A DNA stretch of 64,000 nucleotides from Solenopsis invicta. Lineage: Eukaryota; Arthropoda; Insecta; Hymenoptera; Formicidae. The stretch covers positions 9,199,770 through 9,263,769 of the forward strand of contig NC_052669.1 of NCBI RefSeq assembly GCF_016802725.1, read 5' to 3'. Position numbers and translations under genes: made by a program. A model generated the notes under the pieces. It made no database searches, was not told the DNA's origin, and was given only the letters and a program-made list of their open reading frames with translations. Positions within the stretch are counted from its first letter, which is position 1. Each line of letters opens with the position of its first letter. This document shows positions 25,181 through 38,536 of this stretch, in pieces.

Positions 25181-26311
25181 GATTGCAATATTTACCTTAC
25201 CCTGAAATTTTTTCCCATTTTTCGCGCCGTATCTCCTTTAAATCATTATCGCGTCAAATCGTCATACGAACGGCGTAGCTCGTATTTTAAATCGTAGCCA
25301 GCTAAAATACCTCCGTGACAAATGTACATGAGCTAATTGACCAAAACACGCGCTGAATTATTTTCATTTTCATGCCGATACGATTTATTGAGCAAATGTT
25401 AATTGGAGCATCGCAGGATAGACGGATAACTCTCATTACTCGCCGGGCGACCGTGACGCGTGCGTCGTGCCGTTGTGCCGTGTATTTACACGCGAATTTT
25501 CCTAATTCCGCGGGAGAACCTGGTATTGGGGCATTGAGAAAAAAATAACATATCACGCGCAGGTGTGACGGGGCGAGAGCTTTGCGGGACGCCGTCATTT
25601 GTTGGTTAGCAAACTGCAGTTGAAGTTCTGTGGAAACTCGCGTCACCCGCTAGAAACTCGCGCTTTTAGGCTGCACGTAATGCGATATTTCATTCTTGAC
25701 TATTTCATGACTGCGACAGGGACAATCATAAGCTCATTAGCACGCGATTATTATCTTAATCGATTGCCACACCTTGCCAACAGTTTTATGAATAATGACG
25801 CGAGCGAATGTGTTTTCGCTACAATATTATTATCCGTTATCTAAACGATAAATGGACGACGAGGAAAGGTGTTATTCAGCGGTAAGCGCGTTTTACCCAA
25901 CGACGTTTTATTTAGCTGTTTGTTATGCATGTAATCGCAATCGTTTTGTTATCGATTGTTTCAATGAGAAACTCCATCGAGAGCTCGAATGGAAAAACAC
26001 TGACGTGAAAATCTGCCGAGTTGTAACGCCATACAGACATAATAGGAGCAGACACGGTCTAGAGAGCAAATAATCTCCTAATGGATCTACTAATACGACA
26101 AGCAAAGACGAGGTTGTCTCCTCTCCGCCGTGATGGCCTTCGCTAAGGGTGAAAACCGACTTGGCGAGGGTGTCAGAGCTCATGTGGCATCGCACGGTAG
26201 CTCGAGGCAAATACGTGGACGAGGCATTTATCGGCCATATCAATCGTTACCGGGGCGAAACAATTCGAGGATATTCGCGGTCCTCGATGGTGATGACCGT
26301 GTCTCTCTGAT

Positions 26312-26335
26312 CTTCCCCGCTTCCCCGCTTCCCCG
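26312..26335. repeat. CTTCCCCG tandem repeat, 3 copies
   Basis: Three perfect 8-bp units in a row. Minisatellite-like. Confidence 0.9.
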
Positions 26336-28154
26336 CTCCTCGTGGGAACAAGCTATCGAAAGCAATCGATATTTACCGCTCGGCATACTTACGGCGAGAT
26401 ACAACCGCTAGCGATTGTTCGCTGGAAACGACATTTATAGGTGATTATCGTTATGTAACGTGTCCCACGCTGATTCGGATCTCATTAAAATTATTCCGCA
26501 ATTTTAACACTTGGTATCTCTACGAGTGCCGACATGCGATGGGACGCTCGATACGTATCTTCCCTCCTCTTGTCACACGCGACAATAACGCTTTCCCGGT
26601 ATCGTCAAACGGTAGTGCTTGGTCGGAAAAAGCTTCGATTGGTAATAATTAAATATCCGGAAAACCGGATAATAAATTAATAGTTAATTGTGCGAGTTAA
26701 TTATGCATCGTTTATACGGATGCTTTGGGCGCGCGTTTACCCCTTGAGTGCACAATTTATCATCTCACTGCTTAATTGCTATCGTGACTACAAACGTCGT
26801 AATATATCCTGTAAATTACATTTCGCTGTTTCCTTGGACTTGGAATTACTCGCTTATCGATCTGTGTATTTACGGAGTTGTGTGCTTTAAAGTTTGCTTG
26901 TTTATAAAAATATTATGTGCGAAGAAATGTATTTTTAAACTCCTTAAAGTAAGGCCAACCATTTTACATGTTTCCTATTATCATAATTACTTTCCCTTTC
27001 ATAAATTATGCATCTCAAGATAAAATGATATTAAAAATAAAAGTTTTTAATTGTCGGTACTCATGAATTGCGTCACGTTGCGTTCTTTGTGCATTCCCCG
27101 GTGTAACACAATTTTCAAGTTGTTGCTTCTTTAAGTTCGCTAAGCCTAAATAAATACTTGTTGCAAAGCGAGTTGACCAATTTCCATAATAACTCGTTAC
27201 CCGCCAGTTAATGATGAAATAACTTTCGTCTTCTAATTCTAATCGGATTGGTACTTCTTGCTCTAAGTCAGGGAACAATTAGCGAGGGCCACGTCAATTC
27301 GGTGAGCAAATAGAAGGTCTCTTTGTTGCGAGACAGATTCGATAATACTGTCGCGACGGATTCTCAAGAAACGCTCGGGACACATCTCGGCGGATAGTAA
27401 CTCGATTTCGAATTCTCCAAGTGGAATTCTCTCTCGCGCGCTCGTGACCTTCGATCCTTACGCTCCGCGACTCCTTTCTAGCAGCGGGTAGTCCGCCCCG
27501 CTATTCTCTCGCGATACGCTCTCGCGCGGCGAGAAGAACGAGGGTGGGCAATAGGCCGCGGGATAGAAAAGTGCGATACGATTTTCCGACGGCTTACGGG
27601 TAAGTCGCGGAAAGCCAGCGGAGTAATAGCGACAGCAGGTATGAATCAGCCGTAAGAGCTCCCCGAGAGATCCCGGCGTCGATGCAGTAATATATTTCCC
27701 ATTGCCGATAGCGATCGATCGTTTCGGGCGAATAAAATGTCAATACTCTTGTCGCGTTTCGGTTTAACCTCCGTGGTGCCGCCTCGCGTTCCAGAGGAGC
27801 GAGGCCGAGTAAGATATAAGCGCAAAATGTATAAGAGCGGGAAAGGAGACAGGCACCGCGAGCGTTACAGCGCGTGCACGATCTCCTCTGCATGTATGGC
27901 CCGGAGAAATAGCGAGAGAATCGTGTTCCTGGCTGCCCCGGCCGCTTTATCGTTGGAAGTGACGTACTTGGTGGGTTCCCGCGCGGTCCGAGCTCTCAAC
28001 TGCACTGTAATACGTGATAATAAGAATGGCTCGCGCGCTAGTGCGCTCGCGAATCCGCCTTCTCTTTTCTACGTTCCCCGTACTTAATGCCCGCCTCGCG
28101 AGATAGCGCGATGATAATTGCTCGGTGTACGTGCATATGTGCAGGAAATTAAAA

Positions 28155-28179
28155 GAAAGAGAGAGAGAGAGAGAGAGAA
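28155..28179. repeat. (GA)n microsatellite
   Basis: About 11 GA dinucleotides preceded by AAAGAAA. Confidence 0.9.
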
Positions 28180-28989
28180 TACGCTCTAGCAATGCTTGCG
28201 AGTCAAAGACCAACACTTCCAGCGTCGCTAAAATTGCCGTTTCCAAATATTCTTTTCTCATTTACGAAATTATGCAAATTATGTAAACTTATATAATTAC
28301 TCGATATCGTCAGCTCGTTTCGCATAAATGTACCGAGTTATAATTTACGACAACGGAAAGGCACTTCCGCCGCGCTGCGGGTTTCCAACACGCCGGCTCG
28401 CGTGCGGTTTTCATCTCGCTTCGCGGCATCCCGTCGCCGCGAAGTGGAGAGACGAGGGAGACAACAGTTTCTCGAGCGGCGAACTGGCGCGCTGCTGCCC
28501 CGATAGGAGCGAGGAGAAATAACTCCTGGGGATGCGGCAGGAACGCGAACCCCCGGCGCGGCAAAAGGGGTAGGAGACGAGCGGGAGTTGGGGGCGATAC
28601 AGATAAGGAATTTTCCGTGCGGGGATTCCGTGGCGGCGGGCTATCCTTTCGCAAGGAATCCAGGAAGCTCGACTCTTGAGTGGGGACGAATTGCCCCTCG
28701 AGATTCACGACGCGATTCTGGCCGTAGGGCGCGTTACATCCGTGCGCTTAGGTACCGGCGCGCCCTGAAGGACGAATCGCTGCCGCCGCCACCGCCACCG
28801 CGCCGATGGCAGGCCTGGATTACCACGGAGCAACATGGTGAAATTACGTCCCCTGACTTAGCGGTCTCCTTCTTTTATTTTCTCGTCGTCGTGCCTGATA
28901 ACGTCCACCTACGCGCGCGGAGGACCGCAGACGGGACAATCCGAATGATCCTGCTTTTCTGTGCTTTGCAACAAGATGCTGGCAAGTAA

Positions 28990-30710
28990 GACTGTTGCAA
29001 TAACGTATATAGTTTTCAAAAAGAAATACATTTCCTGTTTATTTATTACGAAGGGCCTTGATAATTTATCGGGATAATTAAAATATATAAAATTGATTAG
29101 CATCTTTTAACGAAGCGTCTATAATGAAAGATGTCAAGAAGAATTTAAGGTTTAATGTAGACGTTTAATTTCAAATTTGGGGGAATTATAGCGAGTGACA
29201 GCGTTATTCTTAAACAATTATTTCTAATTAAAATTAAATTGTCATAAAAATTAAGAGCATTAAATGGCTTTATGTATTAAATGCTTTTCCTCCTTCTATA
29301 AGTATATAATGTACGCAAATAGCTTTATATTACCCTAAACGAATGTTTGTCCTTAACAGATGTTTATCGCGAGAACAGATAAAGTCGTGTTCTATTCTAC
29401 TCTATTCTATTCTAGTTTCCTATAGTAAATATACAGAAAACATTCGGGGACGTTTCGAGCTGCAGCTACTAACAGTTTTAGACTTGCGAGTGGATAAAGC
29501 CATTCGGCGATCTTAAATCTCAATGTTAAATCTTAACGGGAGGGGTAAAAGTACGCGCAATCGAAAAGAGATTAGCTAGTTTCGATTTATGTGGCCGACC
29601 GAGGATGTAAAGTGAAATTTTCTTATTCGCTGCCTTAATCCTTCAGCACATTATTAGATTCACGACCCATAAAACTCTCGAGGGAGAATCTCAGTGACGA
29701 TATCGTACATCTTGTTTAAGCGCTAATTTCTTTCACTGGGGATTCGAATAAATGACGATATTATAAGTTCGATAAACCATGACGTAATTAAACATAATCT
29801 ATCAATTTGAAAAATAATAAACTTTAAACAATATTCACGTTTTATCTATTATATTTGTTTCAATACTACTACGCGTAGCAGTTTAGAAAAATCAGAAGAA
29901 TTCAAATTGTAGATTGATAAATTTTTAGAAACATTTTACACAATTTCTAAAAAAATATATATAATTTGATTCGCATGACTTTTTCTTAACAAAAATATTG
30001 AAACGCCTTTTTAGTATTAATCATCACCGAAAGTTTAGAAAAGAAATTTTACAAATCAAGATTTATTAACCATCATAATATTTTAAACCGTAATGTAATC
30101 TAAAAAGTTATACAAAAACCGTATGGAAAGAATTTAGTACACAAATTTAATTAGTACGCAGTGACTTGCGGGTGAAGACCGCAATGTCAAACCACATGAT
30201 TTAAGAATTAATTAAACCGTGGGTTGCACGAGTTTTTGTGGAAAGGAATAAAAATATCATCGATTTTCCGTTGGCATTTCTTCAGAAATATTGTATTAAT
30301 TAAACGCCGAAATTGATATCGAAACATGGAAGGCAATACTGGGAACATCATATCGTGGGTAATGGAATTAATACAGACCGACATAAATGGTCATGCGGAA
30401 CCGGGTCGATCCGGGGATAAACAATCATAATAAATCAAGAGTAGACTGCATGATGAGAATGTTGAACCACGAAAAAGTAATAGCCGGAGCAAACGGGTAA
30501 AACTGTACCTTCGCATATGATGAAAAGCTTTACTATATGTATTAGGTTGAATAGTACCGAGATTTTACGCGGTTAAAAAAAAAATATAACAAATGTAATG
30601 AATTCCATGGCATTTATAAAATAGAATCAGAGTTTATTGATTAAAGTGAATCTATTCAAATACTGGATTGAACGAATACATTTTTTGTCGTGATGAAATT
30701 TATACTACGA
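28990..30710. other. AT-rich intronic DNA, no gene seen
   Basis: AT-rich with dense stops. A TCTAT/TCTAC pentamer run lies at 29391-29414. Nothing else recognised. Confidence 0.65.
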
Positions 30711-30714
30711 CATA

Positions 30715-30930
30715 CAGAGTGTCTATAAAGTCTGCTCTATACTTTGGACACGATTCAAAATGATGAAAAACCACGAAATGCGTGTTTGATCATTTCGAGG
30801 GGCTAATCTATCCCTTCCCAAATGCGGGAAGAGATGGATTAGTTTCTCGAAATAATCGAACATGTTTTGTGATTTGTAATCATTTTGAATCGTTCTCGAA
30901 ATATAGGAATGGGGACTTTATAAATATCCT
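30715..30930. mobile_element. Foldback (long inverted repeat) MITE
   Basis: Nested complementary blocks pair across the whole element: TATAAAGTC (30724) with GACTTTATA (30914); ACGATTCAAAATGAT (30750) with ATCATTTTGAATCGT (30879); GTTTGATCATTTCGAG (30784) with CTCGAAATAATCGAAC (30846); CTAATC with GATTAG; and TTCCC with GGGAA around a 7-base loop. The outer end reads CAGAGTGTCTATAAAGTC, like the CAGGGTGTCCATAAAG-type termini of several insect DNA transposons. There is no transposase, so it is non-autonomous. The superfamily is not determined. Confidence 0.8.
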
Positions 30931-32114
30931 ATATAATATAGCGCGTTTTTATTTAAAAAAATATTATTTATTTCTATTCTTTCGCAAGATGCACTGATAT
31001 ACAAGCTGTTCGAAAATATTCTTTTATTGCGACGAATAAAACTATCCTTTTATCTTTTTTTTGTTTGATACATGATAGATCAATTTCAACATAGTGTAAA
31101 AAAAACATAAAAATACATCAAATAAAAAATCCCTTTAACTTTGTGCGAATGGACATACAAGTGCAAAATATTTCAAAGTTGCGCATAGTCCGAAAAATGA
31201 TTTGTCGTCTACATCCCGTGAAAATTTTCCTATGTATTTCCTCATGCGAGGAGATACGTGTCTAATAATATGCAAATGTTCATTCTGAAGTAATGTTCCG
31301 CTAAAATAGAGTAATTTCAGAAACTCAAAGCTATCTGGATTTGCAAAAATTCAGTATACTTTTATCTTAAACGGCAGAAGACTGGCTTGTCACGCGAAGT
31401 AATAAAATAAAATGATGATGAGTGCAGGAAATGGAACGAGCTTCCGAGATGTCTGGATCTGAGATCGAGTTACGATAAAATGAAAGACCTGTGCGGTGCT
31501 ATAAGCAATGTAGAGCGCAATGGGGTTATGGGGAACCGAAATGGAACGTGATGTGGTGCGAAAGAGACAATATACGGGATACGTTACAGTAAAACACGTA
31601 AAATACAATCGGACTAAACGAGAAGTTACAAGCTATCGTAACGATAAGAAAAGAAACGCGAAACGTCGAAAGAGGCTGAATGCCATTTATAATTCAATTC
31701 GCGACCGCGTATATAGCACTTTCGCAGAATGCTTCCTGTCGTTATTATTTCACGATGACAATGTTTGAAATTGTGCAGTGTGAATAACAAAATTAAACAT
31801 GTATCTTTCGTATTCAAAATATTGACTCTTTATTTTATCACGATGAATTTGCTTCGCGTTGCTGATTGCTCTATTGCGTGTCGAAATATACTAAAATTCT
31901 AATCGATATAGTCACCTGGAGATTACCAGACGGGCACCCATACGGCAATAAAAGTAACGTTTTACATGAAAAGAGGCCGACTTCGATCTGTTTTTTGCAC
32001 AGTGCTTCGTTTTCTCTTTCCCGATAACTGTACATATGCCCCTGAAGTACCACAAAGAGTACCAAGAATACTTCTCGTCTTGTATTCTCTGGAGTTAACC
32101 CATATCGATTAGAT

Positions 32115-32139
32115 TATATATATATATATATATATATAT
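32115..32139. repeat. (TA)n microsatellite
   Basis: About 12 TA dinucleotides. Confidence 0.95.
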
Positions 32140-33150
32140 CCTGTTAGACTTGCCAGATAATTTTGTAATGGCTATTTGCTTAACGAAACTTATTCCATCC
32201 AATTTTTAAAAGAATTATTGTTTAAAGAAAAAACAAGAGAGATTTCAGGTTGGTGTAAACATTTATCTTAAGCCAACGAGAATAAACGATTGAAATTTTA
32301 ATTAGCGTTTGCATAGCTCGCTGGATATCAGTAAAATTAGCAACAATTTGTGTTAATGAAGGGTGTTCCGTTTATAATTATGATAAATTCATTACAATTT
32401 TGGAACAATATCATACGTAGGTCGATGATGTATGAAATGCATGTTGTGACCAGAATTTACAATTATTGCAGATTGTGTTACGTGCCTGCGGATACATAAA
32501 TTGAACGTGCCCATAATTTTTGTTCTTGGATTTTGTTTTAGCCTGCCTAAGGTAATATTCCGATCATTTAAATTTCCCTCACAACACATTATATAAATAT
32601 TTCGCCAGCAGTTCCCACAATAATGCGGAATAACTCGAGGCAAGTCGTATTTCTTTCCTATGTATTTATTATATCTATATCGCGATGCAATATCGAGAAA
32701 CAGTATTCATTTGAGCGTTTCAATAATAATATCTTTCCGATTGTAATTTGCCTTTCTCGTCGCAGAAAGTAAATTTTGAGAATAATAATTAAACATCTTC
32801 GCAAACGTAATATCTTCATCTCCAGAAACATGAAAAAATAAAAGGTTTCTATATTTTAAGATTATTAATTTATCTTTTCCAGTTATATCTGTTTTTGATT
32901 ATTGTAAAAACCAATTTATGATGCAATAGTGCTGAAAATACTATTCACAAGCAAATGCATTTCGTATTAGCCCGCTTGGGAATTTATTTAAATTTAATAT
33001 ATTTTCATATTAAATATTTTTTTTTAATATAAATTTCTTTCTCTCTTTTATCTCTTTTTCTCTTTTGAACGCTTTTTCTCGTGATTTTCGTACGCTGTCT
33101 CTTAGTTACCCAGTCCTCTGTTCTTTTGCAATGGAATCTCGTATGCCACA

Positions 33151-33205
33151 GGATTAAATCCAAAGGCGCGATTCGAACGATCGCGATTCCTTTGTGCCTG
33201 GATCC
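33151..33205. repeat. Hairpin-forming inverted repeat
   Basis: CAAAGG (33161) with CCTTTG (33189) and CGCGAT (33167) with ATCGCG (33180) form a 12-bp stem with a 3-base bulge and a 7-base loop. Outer GGAT (33151) pairs with ATCC (33202) across an internal loop. Function unknown. It is not a tRNA, as there is no anticodon or acceptor arm. Confidence 0.5.
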
Positions 33206-34470
33206 TTTTTCCCTGGTAGTGCATCAAAGCTCGGATGTTTAATGCATTCCAATGCTCAGGACAGGATTATCAAAACAAGTACGGTACATGAAACCATCGG
33301 ACCCCGGTATCGTGTGCACTGAACGGTAACCGATAACTTTGCATCGAGAATCTTAGTAGACCTCTAAGGAGAATCAGCTGATATCAGCTTTCAATAAATC
33401 AAATGCTTGTCCGCGACTTCCGTTTGATATTGTGATGATTAAACTTATTCGAATTGTAATACACTATCATTACGTTGTCTAAATAATTTCGGAATTTGTT
33501 ATATCTATGTTTTGTCTAATAATAGTTTATTTAAAAACAATCAACGTAATCAAATATCTTTATTAAGTATTGTTAATAGTGTTTTCACCACGTTCTACAA
33601 ACTCCATAATTAAAAGATGTTAAATATTATCATAACTTGGCAGAAGATTTTCTCGCGGCTAATCTTCTATCTTTAAGTAGAAAGCCCGATGTTTGATCAG
33701 CCGGTTCGCGTACAAACAGACGCTCATCGTCGTTGGATCATGATGTTTAATTTTAGGATGGTCAAAGTTTTTCTTGAATAACCAGTACGTTTTTTTAATT
33801 GACATAAACAAATAAGTAATTAATACAAAAATTTTTATAAAAGTTAAAAAAATTCAAGAATGATAAAATATAGCAAATATCATAAAAAAAATTATAACAT
33901 TATTTATGAATTAAGTATTATCTTATAACCTACTGCAATAAAGTATGTTGTAAAATATCATATTTTTTTCTACTTCTTACTTCAGTGTACTCGTAAATAT
34001 CTAACTATTAATTTGTACAATAAAATTGTTGCTTTCGAAAATTCAAAAAACTCTACAAATCTTTCATATCAATCACGTGAACGTACGCGATAGCAGAACC
34101 GTATCATCAAAGTTTTGACATCTCCAAGTGCCGTTACAGTCGCAAGTTTCAGCGACAGCGCGGTTGTGTCGCATGACGGCTGTTCGGAGCAATCACGAAA
34201 TTCGCATCTTAACGCGCGCGTCTCTGACAAACGTTTCGCCGACACGACCGCAGGACAAGCGGATTTAGGAATTCCGGCACGTAAGCACCACGTACGAAAT
34301 GGTCGCGTTAGCATCGAATCGCATTTCGCACGGGCACCATCCCCGGCGCACCTGCCCCAGAGTGCGGCGGCACTTTGCCGTCGCGTAGATAAAAGCGATC
34401 GGATTTGTCCGCCCGTTACTTTTGGACGGATCGAACGTGAACGGCTGTCGTTCGACGCGCATCTTGGTTA

Positions 34471-34500
34471 CCTCGGTGATACAGTCCTCGGTGATACAGT
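34471..34500. repeat. 15-bp perfect tandem duplication
   Basis: CCTCGGTGATACAGT occurs twice back to back with no mismatch, indicating a recent small duplication in the GC-rich island. Confidence 0.95.
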
Positions 34501-35061
34501 TGCCACTTCTCTTAAGCTTCGGCCGCCCACGTTGCGCCCGTGGTGCAGGCGGAACGGATGAGAGGCCCGGATGTCGAGAGATGGATAGGGAAACGGACGA
34601 GAAAAAATACTTGCTGCTAAGCGGAGCAAACAAGTGTCGTGCACTAAAGTGTCCACGGAGGTTGGCTGTGGCAAGTCCGACTCCTGGCCCGCAGTGCGTA
34701 ACGTTCTCGCGCTACGTGAACAACACCTGAAAACTTGCCTCCTCGTGCCCAAGTCGCGTGTTTCCGCCACGTACATCCGAAGATAAACGTTCGGTAAGAG
34801 ACTTCGCGGATTTACAGCGCGTTTTCCCAGTTTATCCTTTCTCGCTCAAAATTTCGCGTGACTCGTGCGTCGACAAACTCGACGAGGGAGAAAAGGAAAT
34901 AAAGAAATGAAGAGAAAAAAGAAGGCATAAAACCGTCCTACTTTTTTCGTATGTAAATTTCTGTCGCGCCTCTCTTCCAGATGCAAAGAAAACGCGTTAC
35001 GCGGTTCCCCTTTTTAATCTAACGAAAATAACGCGACTGTGAATAAATACATTTTGCATCT

Positions 35062-35073
35062 CCCCCCCCCCCC
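35062..35073. repeat. Poly-C tract
   Basis: 12 consecutive C residues. G-rich on the opposite strand. Confidence 0.95.
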
Positions 35074-35129
35074 GTATTACCCGAACGAAAGTCAATTCGG
35101 AGAAATTTTTCCCGTAAAGAGAATCGCGC

Positions 35130-37330
35130 CTGAGGATTATTTATGAGATTCTTCGATATGGCGCTGACTGAACTGGCGGAAGCTGTAAAAGCGGACGACT
35201 GCTATTGACGTTGAAATCAGACGAGATGGTCCGATGAAGCGTGAACGGCCTTGCATGAACCATATTCTAGGTTTATCAATGTGATATACGTTCCGGGCCA
35301 GTATTTGCCCAGTGCCCACGGGCAGAGCATTACAATAGCACGTATCGCCGAGGAACTAATTGTGGCCTACGATCCACTATCTATATTGCGTATTAATGGG
35401 CATAGGTTTCAGAGAATGTATAATGTGCACCATTTATGTGTTATTCATATTCATTCGCGAAAGCTTTAGATCCAGATTTCTGTGCGAGGCGGCGGTGGTG
35501 GTGGTAGTGGTGGCAGCGGCGAATGGCGAACCCAGTGGGAAGACCCGAGTCTACCATTTACTGTCCCGCGTGCTTTGCATCATGTGAATAAGACCACGGA
35601 TTAAACTGCAGATTAATTGTCGCCGCTGTTTGTTTCAAAAATTTCTCGTGACTCGCGATTTTAATTATGTCTCGGAAAATAAATCAAGAAAAATATCAGC
35701 GCGCGAGCGCGGCGCGCGCAGGTGTTTTATGTCGTAATAGGATCGTTACGACAGAAAGAGCTCGCGGGGTCAACGAGAAAGAATCATGAGAATAAAACAA
35801 AAATAGAAATCGGGGGTTTAAAGTGTATCTTTTATTATACAACGCAACGTGCAATTATTATGAATAACTAACCTTATCTCTCAACAAAGGCATTATTTCG
35901 GACTCGAGGTAGTGAAACAATGATTTCCAGCGCGGTCTTGAAAGTTGAAATAATAAATCTTTCTATTCTGAAAGTAACTGATTCTCGATATGATACTGTT
36001 AACTGTTTCTTAAATATTTATAGTTGAGTCCATTTGGGAAAATGGCGCTTTTTCGACGAATATTATTTTACCTGCAGACAACTGTGACAGATAGCGTTAA
36101 AGTGTGTTATCAAAGTTAGATTGTGAAAACTCGCAAATTTGTTATTAATAGTACGTGTATACTTTAATGTGCGTAAGATTCATGTTATATGTTGAAAACA
36201 ATCTCGTTTCGATATGTTTGAAATACCGTTCGGCAAAACTGTAAATATTCAGAATGAGAAATTATTGCGCCGACTGTTAATTCATCAATTTATTATCATA
36301 TCTCTCACGGAGCGCGTCAGCTTTTATCGATAAGCCATCTCTTTCCGACTCTTGACCATTATTTTAATATTCCGAGCGAAAATATTCTCTCTGATCGATT
36401 CGACATAAGTGACGCCGTCCGTCGATCAAAGACACGTTGAATGAACTATGAAGCTCGCCAATTCCCAAAAGCCCTTCGCAGACGGCAAATCTCGCGCTCG
36501 TTCTTGCTCGTGCCCGCCCGTCAGTCCTTAGAAATGTCAAGTAATACGTTTTCCTTTAAGCGATGCTCGAGTAACCGCTAAATCGCTACCCCGCTTTTTG
36601 CGGCGACCCCCCTACGGAGCATCGACGACGGTGATGCAACCGTCCTTCTTGTTATCTGAGAATTTCGGATTAACCGACTTGCCGTGACAAGTTCTCGCAT
36701 GGAGGTCGCGACGACCCGGAGCCAAGCGATACGAAAATCATACGCTTGATCCGTCGTCGCGGCATTCCGAGGATCCGAGACACTATCGAATTATGCATAA
36801 CTACGTGCTCTCGTGACGTAAACACGTTCACCCGACAAAGGTGATACGTTTGGAAAATGTAGATCGCCAATATTTCTAATTCTGTGCCATATTAAAAATA
36901 TAAACGAAAGTACCTGATACTTGAATACAAATTCCATTGCCCGTCGTCTTTTGTATTTATATTTGGAAGTTATTAGATATTTCGCGCGGTCGATATAGTT
37001 TTGTTATAATTTAAGGAACGACATGACTGACAACTGCGATTCATTTCATAGTCACGTTTCAACTATAAATGTTTGATACACAACTCTATTGATGAAATAA
37101 AACTGTTACGATAACTATCATTTTAGAAATAGAATCGTGCAAAGATGACTGGAAGCTATTTTGAAGTGATTAAAATGATTAAAAGCGAAGACGTTGTGAA
37201 AAAAAGTAATGTATTAACCAAAGCTTGAGGTTCCAGTTACATGTCAAAGAGTTTTAATACAGTCGAAAATAGTCACTGAAAATTTTTAATTTGCGTCCTC
37301 ATCGTTGGCTCAATCTGCGAAAAGAGAAGC
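35130..37330. other. Mixed intronic DNA, no gene recognised
   Basis: Moderate composition with short chance open frames only. Confidence 0.55.
35486..35521. repeat. GGT/GGC trinucleotide repeat
   Basis: An imperfect GGY run lies inside a 75-codon open frame (35360-35587), where it would encode poly-Val/Ala. Not supported as coding. Confidence 0.8.
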
Positions 37331-37339
37331 TCGATCCAT

Positions 37340-38150
37340 TTAAAAATTATTATCCTTTCCGCGGCGTCGAGACGCGCAAACGATCTTGGCTATCAATTCA
37401 AATCGTAATTTAATCTTAACGAGCAGCGAAAACGTCGATGCTGCCTTTTCTGTCGTGGACGGGAAACAGAATGCAAATGGCGAAATGGCGGCACGTTCGC
37501 GCGAGACAAGAAAAAACGAGAGGCGAGATATCCGGTGCTGAATTGCGGGCACGGATTTTCGGGAGGGGGCGGACGGAGAACGGATGTAGGAAAAGTGCAC
37601 CAACCCGAGCAGCTTTTTCCGGGTGAAATTAGTTTATCGGCCGGACTGGCGCGGGCTCGCGATATTCAACGTAACAGCGATCAAAGGAAAAGGGGATGGA
37701 GAGGGATAGAGAAGAGGGAGGAGGGAGAGAGAAGATGAACGAAACGCGGAGATTGATGGCGAGGCATGTGAAGGCGAGAGAAAAGTCGAGCGGAGACAGT
37801 GCGGCGCGATAAGCGCTGGAAAAAATGGGTCAACCACTATTTCGCATTTGCATTCGCGGGGTCGGACATCGATTCGCGGCAACCTGAAGGCACCCCCGCT
37901 CTCTCATCGCTCTCTCGCCGGAGAACAGCGGCCGATGGACGTGCGCGTGGTTTGTCATTTCGCGCTCGCCGCAATAGCAACGGGAGGGCCGTGTCCCTTT
38001 GTAAAAGCGCACACGCGAATATTTCGTTTATTAAGGAAAATATAGGAGGACGCGCCTCACGTGCGCGCGATTTGCCGTTTACGTGGATTATACGTTGCGG
38101 TGCGTTAAATTGCGATTGTATTTTTGCATCCTCTCTTTCAATAGGAAAGT
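37340..38150. other. GC/purine-rich patch with overlapping open frames
   Basis: GC-rich, with a GGGAGAGAG-type purine run near 37690-37740. Six overlapping open frames on both strands (up to 118 codons), none recognisable. Possible regulatory island. Confidence 0.4.
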
Positions 38151-38536
38151 ATTGAATTATGCTTAATCCATCCTGAGCGCTTGAAACTTCTCTGAAGTCG
38201 TGAATCGGGACGTTTATTCGTCCATTCGAGAGGCAAAATTAAAACCTCTCGCGAATAAAATACCATTGAAAAATACCACGTAGCTGCGCTCTCTCTTTTT
38301 TTTTCCCCCTATTGCGATACAAATTATCGACTGCGAAACACGAAACGCGAAACACGAATATCTTGACACCTGTACTAGCCATTTGCAATTAATCGTGTCG
38401 ACGCTCTAGAATGAAGGAATGCACTCGGGTTGGCGAATATTGCAGCCAAGCCGGAGAGCATTGCTGTAAAGCGGGGCATCGCATTCTTTGATCCGTCGAA
38501 ACGAGTAGCTCGAGCTGAGTGGCTTTTGATTCAAGG

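Larger units (their letters stand above)
25180..28990. other. Long GC/CpG-rich domain, candidate regulatory region
   Basis: The most extended GC-rich block of the window. Overlapping open frames of up to about 130 codons on both strands have arginine- and serine-rich, low-conservation translations typical of GC-rich non-coding DNA. It includes a candidate noncoding first-exon donor at 27600 (ACGG-GTAAGT), a GA microsatellite and a CTTCCCCG triplication. No conserved protein is recognised. Confidence 0.45.
30931..34060. other. AT-rich intronic DNA, no gene seen
   Basis: AT-rich. Holds an AT microsatellite (32115-32139) and a compact hairpin near 33151-33205. An 82-codon lysine/arginine-rich frame at 31520-31768 has no recognisable similarity. 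Confidence 0.6.
34060..35130 (+). promoter_or_regulatory. CpG-rich island with candidate exon donor
   Basis: Sharp transition from AT desert to CpG-rich DNA. Plus- and minus-strand open frames (up to 148 codons) are compositional, and none is recognisable. TTCG-GTAAGAG at 34793/34794 is a good plus-strand donor, so a noncoding first exon could end at 34793. Further right, CTCTCTTCCAG at about 34970-34980 is a good acceptor, but no following donor was found. Inference only. Confidence 0.3.

Noticed and set aside
25852..25881. Short first coding exon MDDEERCYSA followed by GTAAGC
   Set aside because: Only ten codons, no promoter or partner exon seen. The donor could be chance.
33151..33205. 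tRNA gene suggested by GATTCGAACGATC
   Set aside because: It looks like a T-loop at first sight, but the stem is a simple hairpin with no acceptor, D or anticodon arms.
34115..34561. 148-codon plus-strand open frame
   Set aside because: It contains the 15-bp tandem duplication and has a competing 122-codon frame on the other strand. No recognised motif.
34981..35040. Exon after the good acceptor CTCTCTTCCAG (ATGCAAAGAAAACGC...)
   Set aside because: No donor before stops in the plausible frames, and no similarity.
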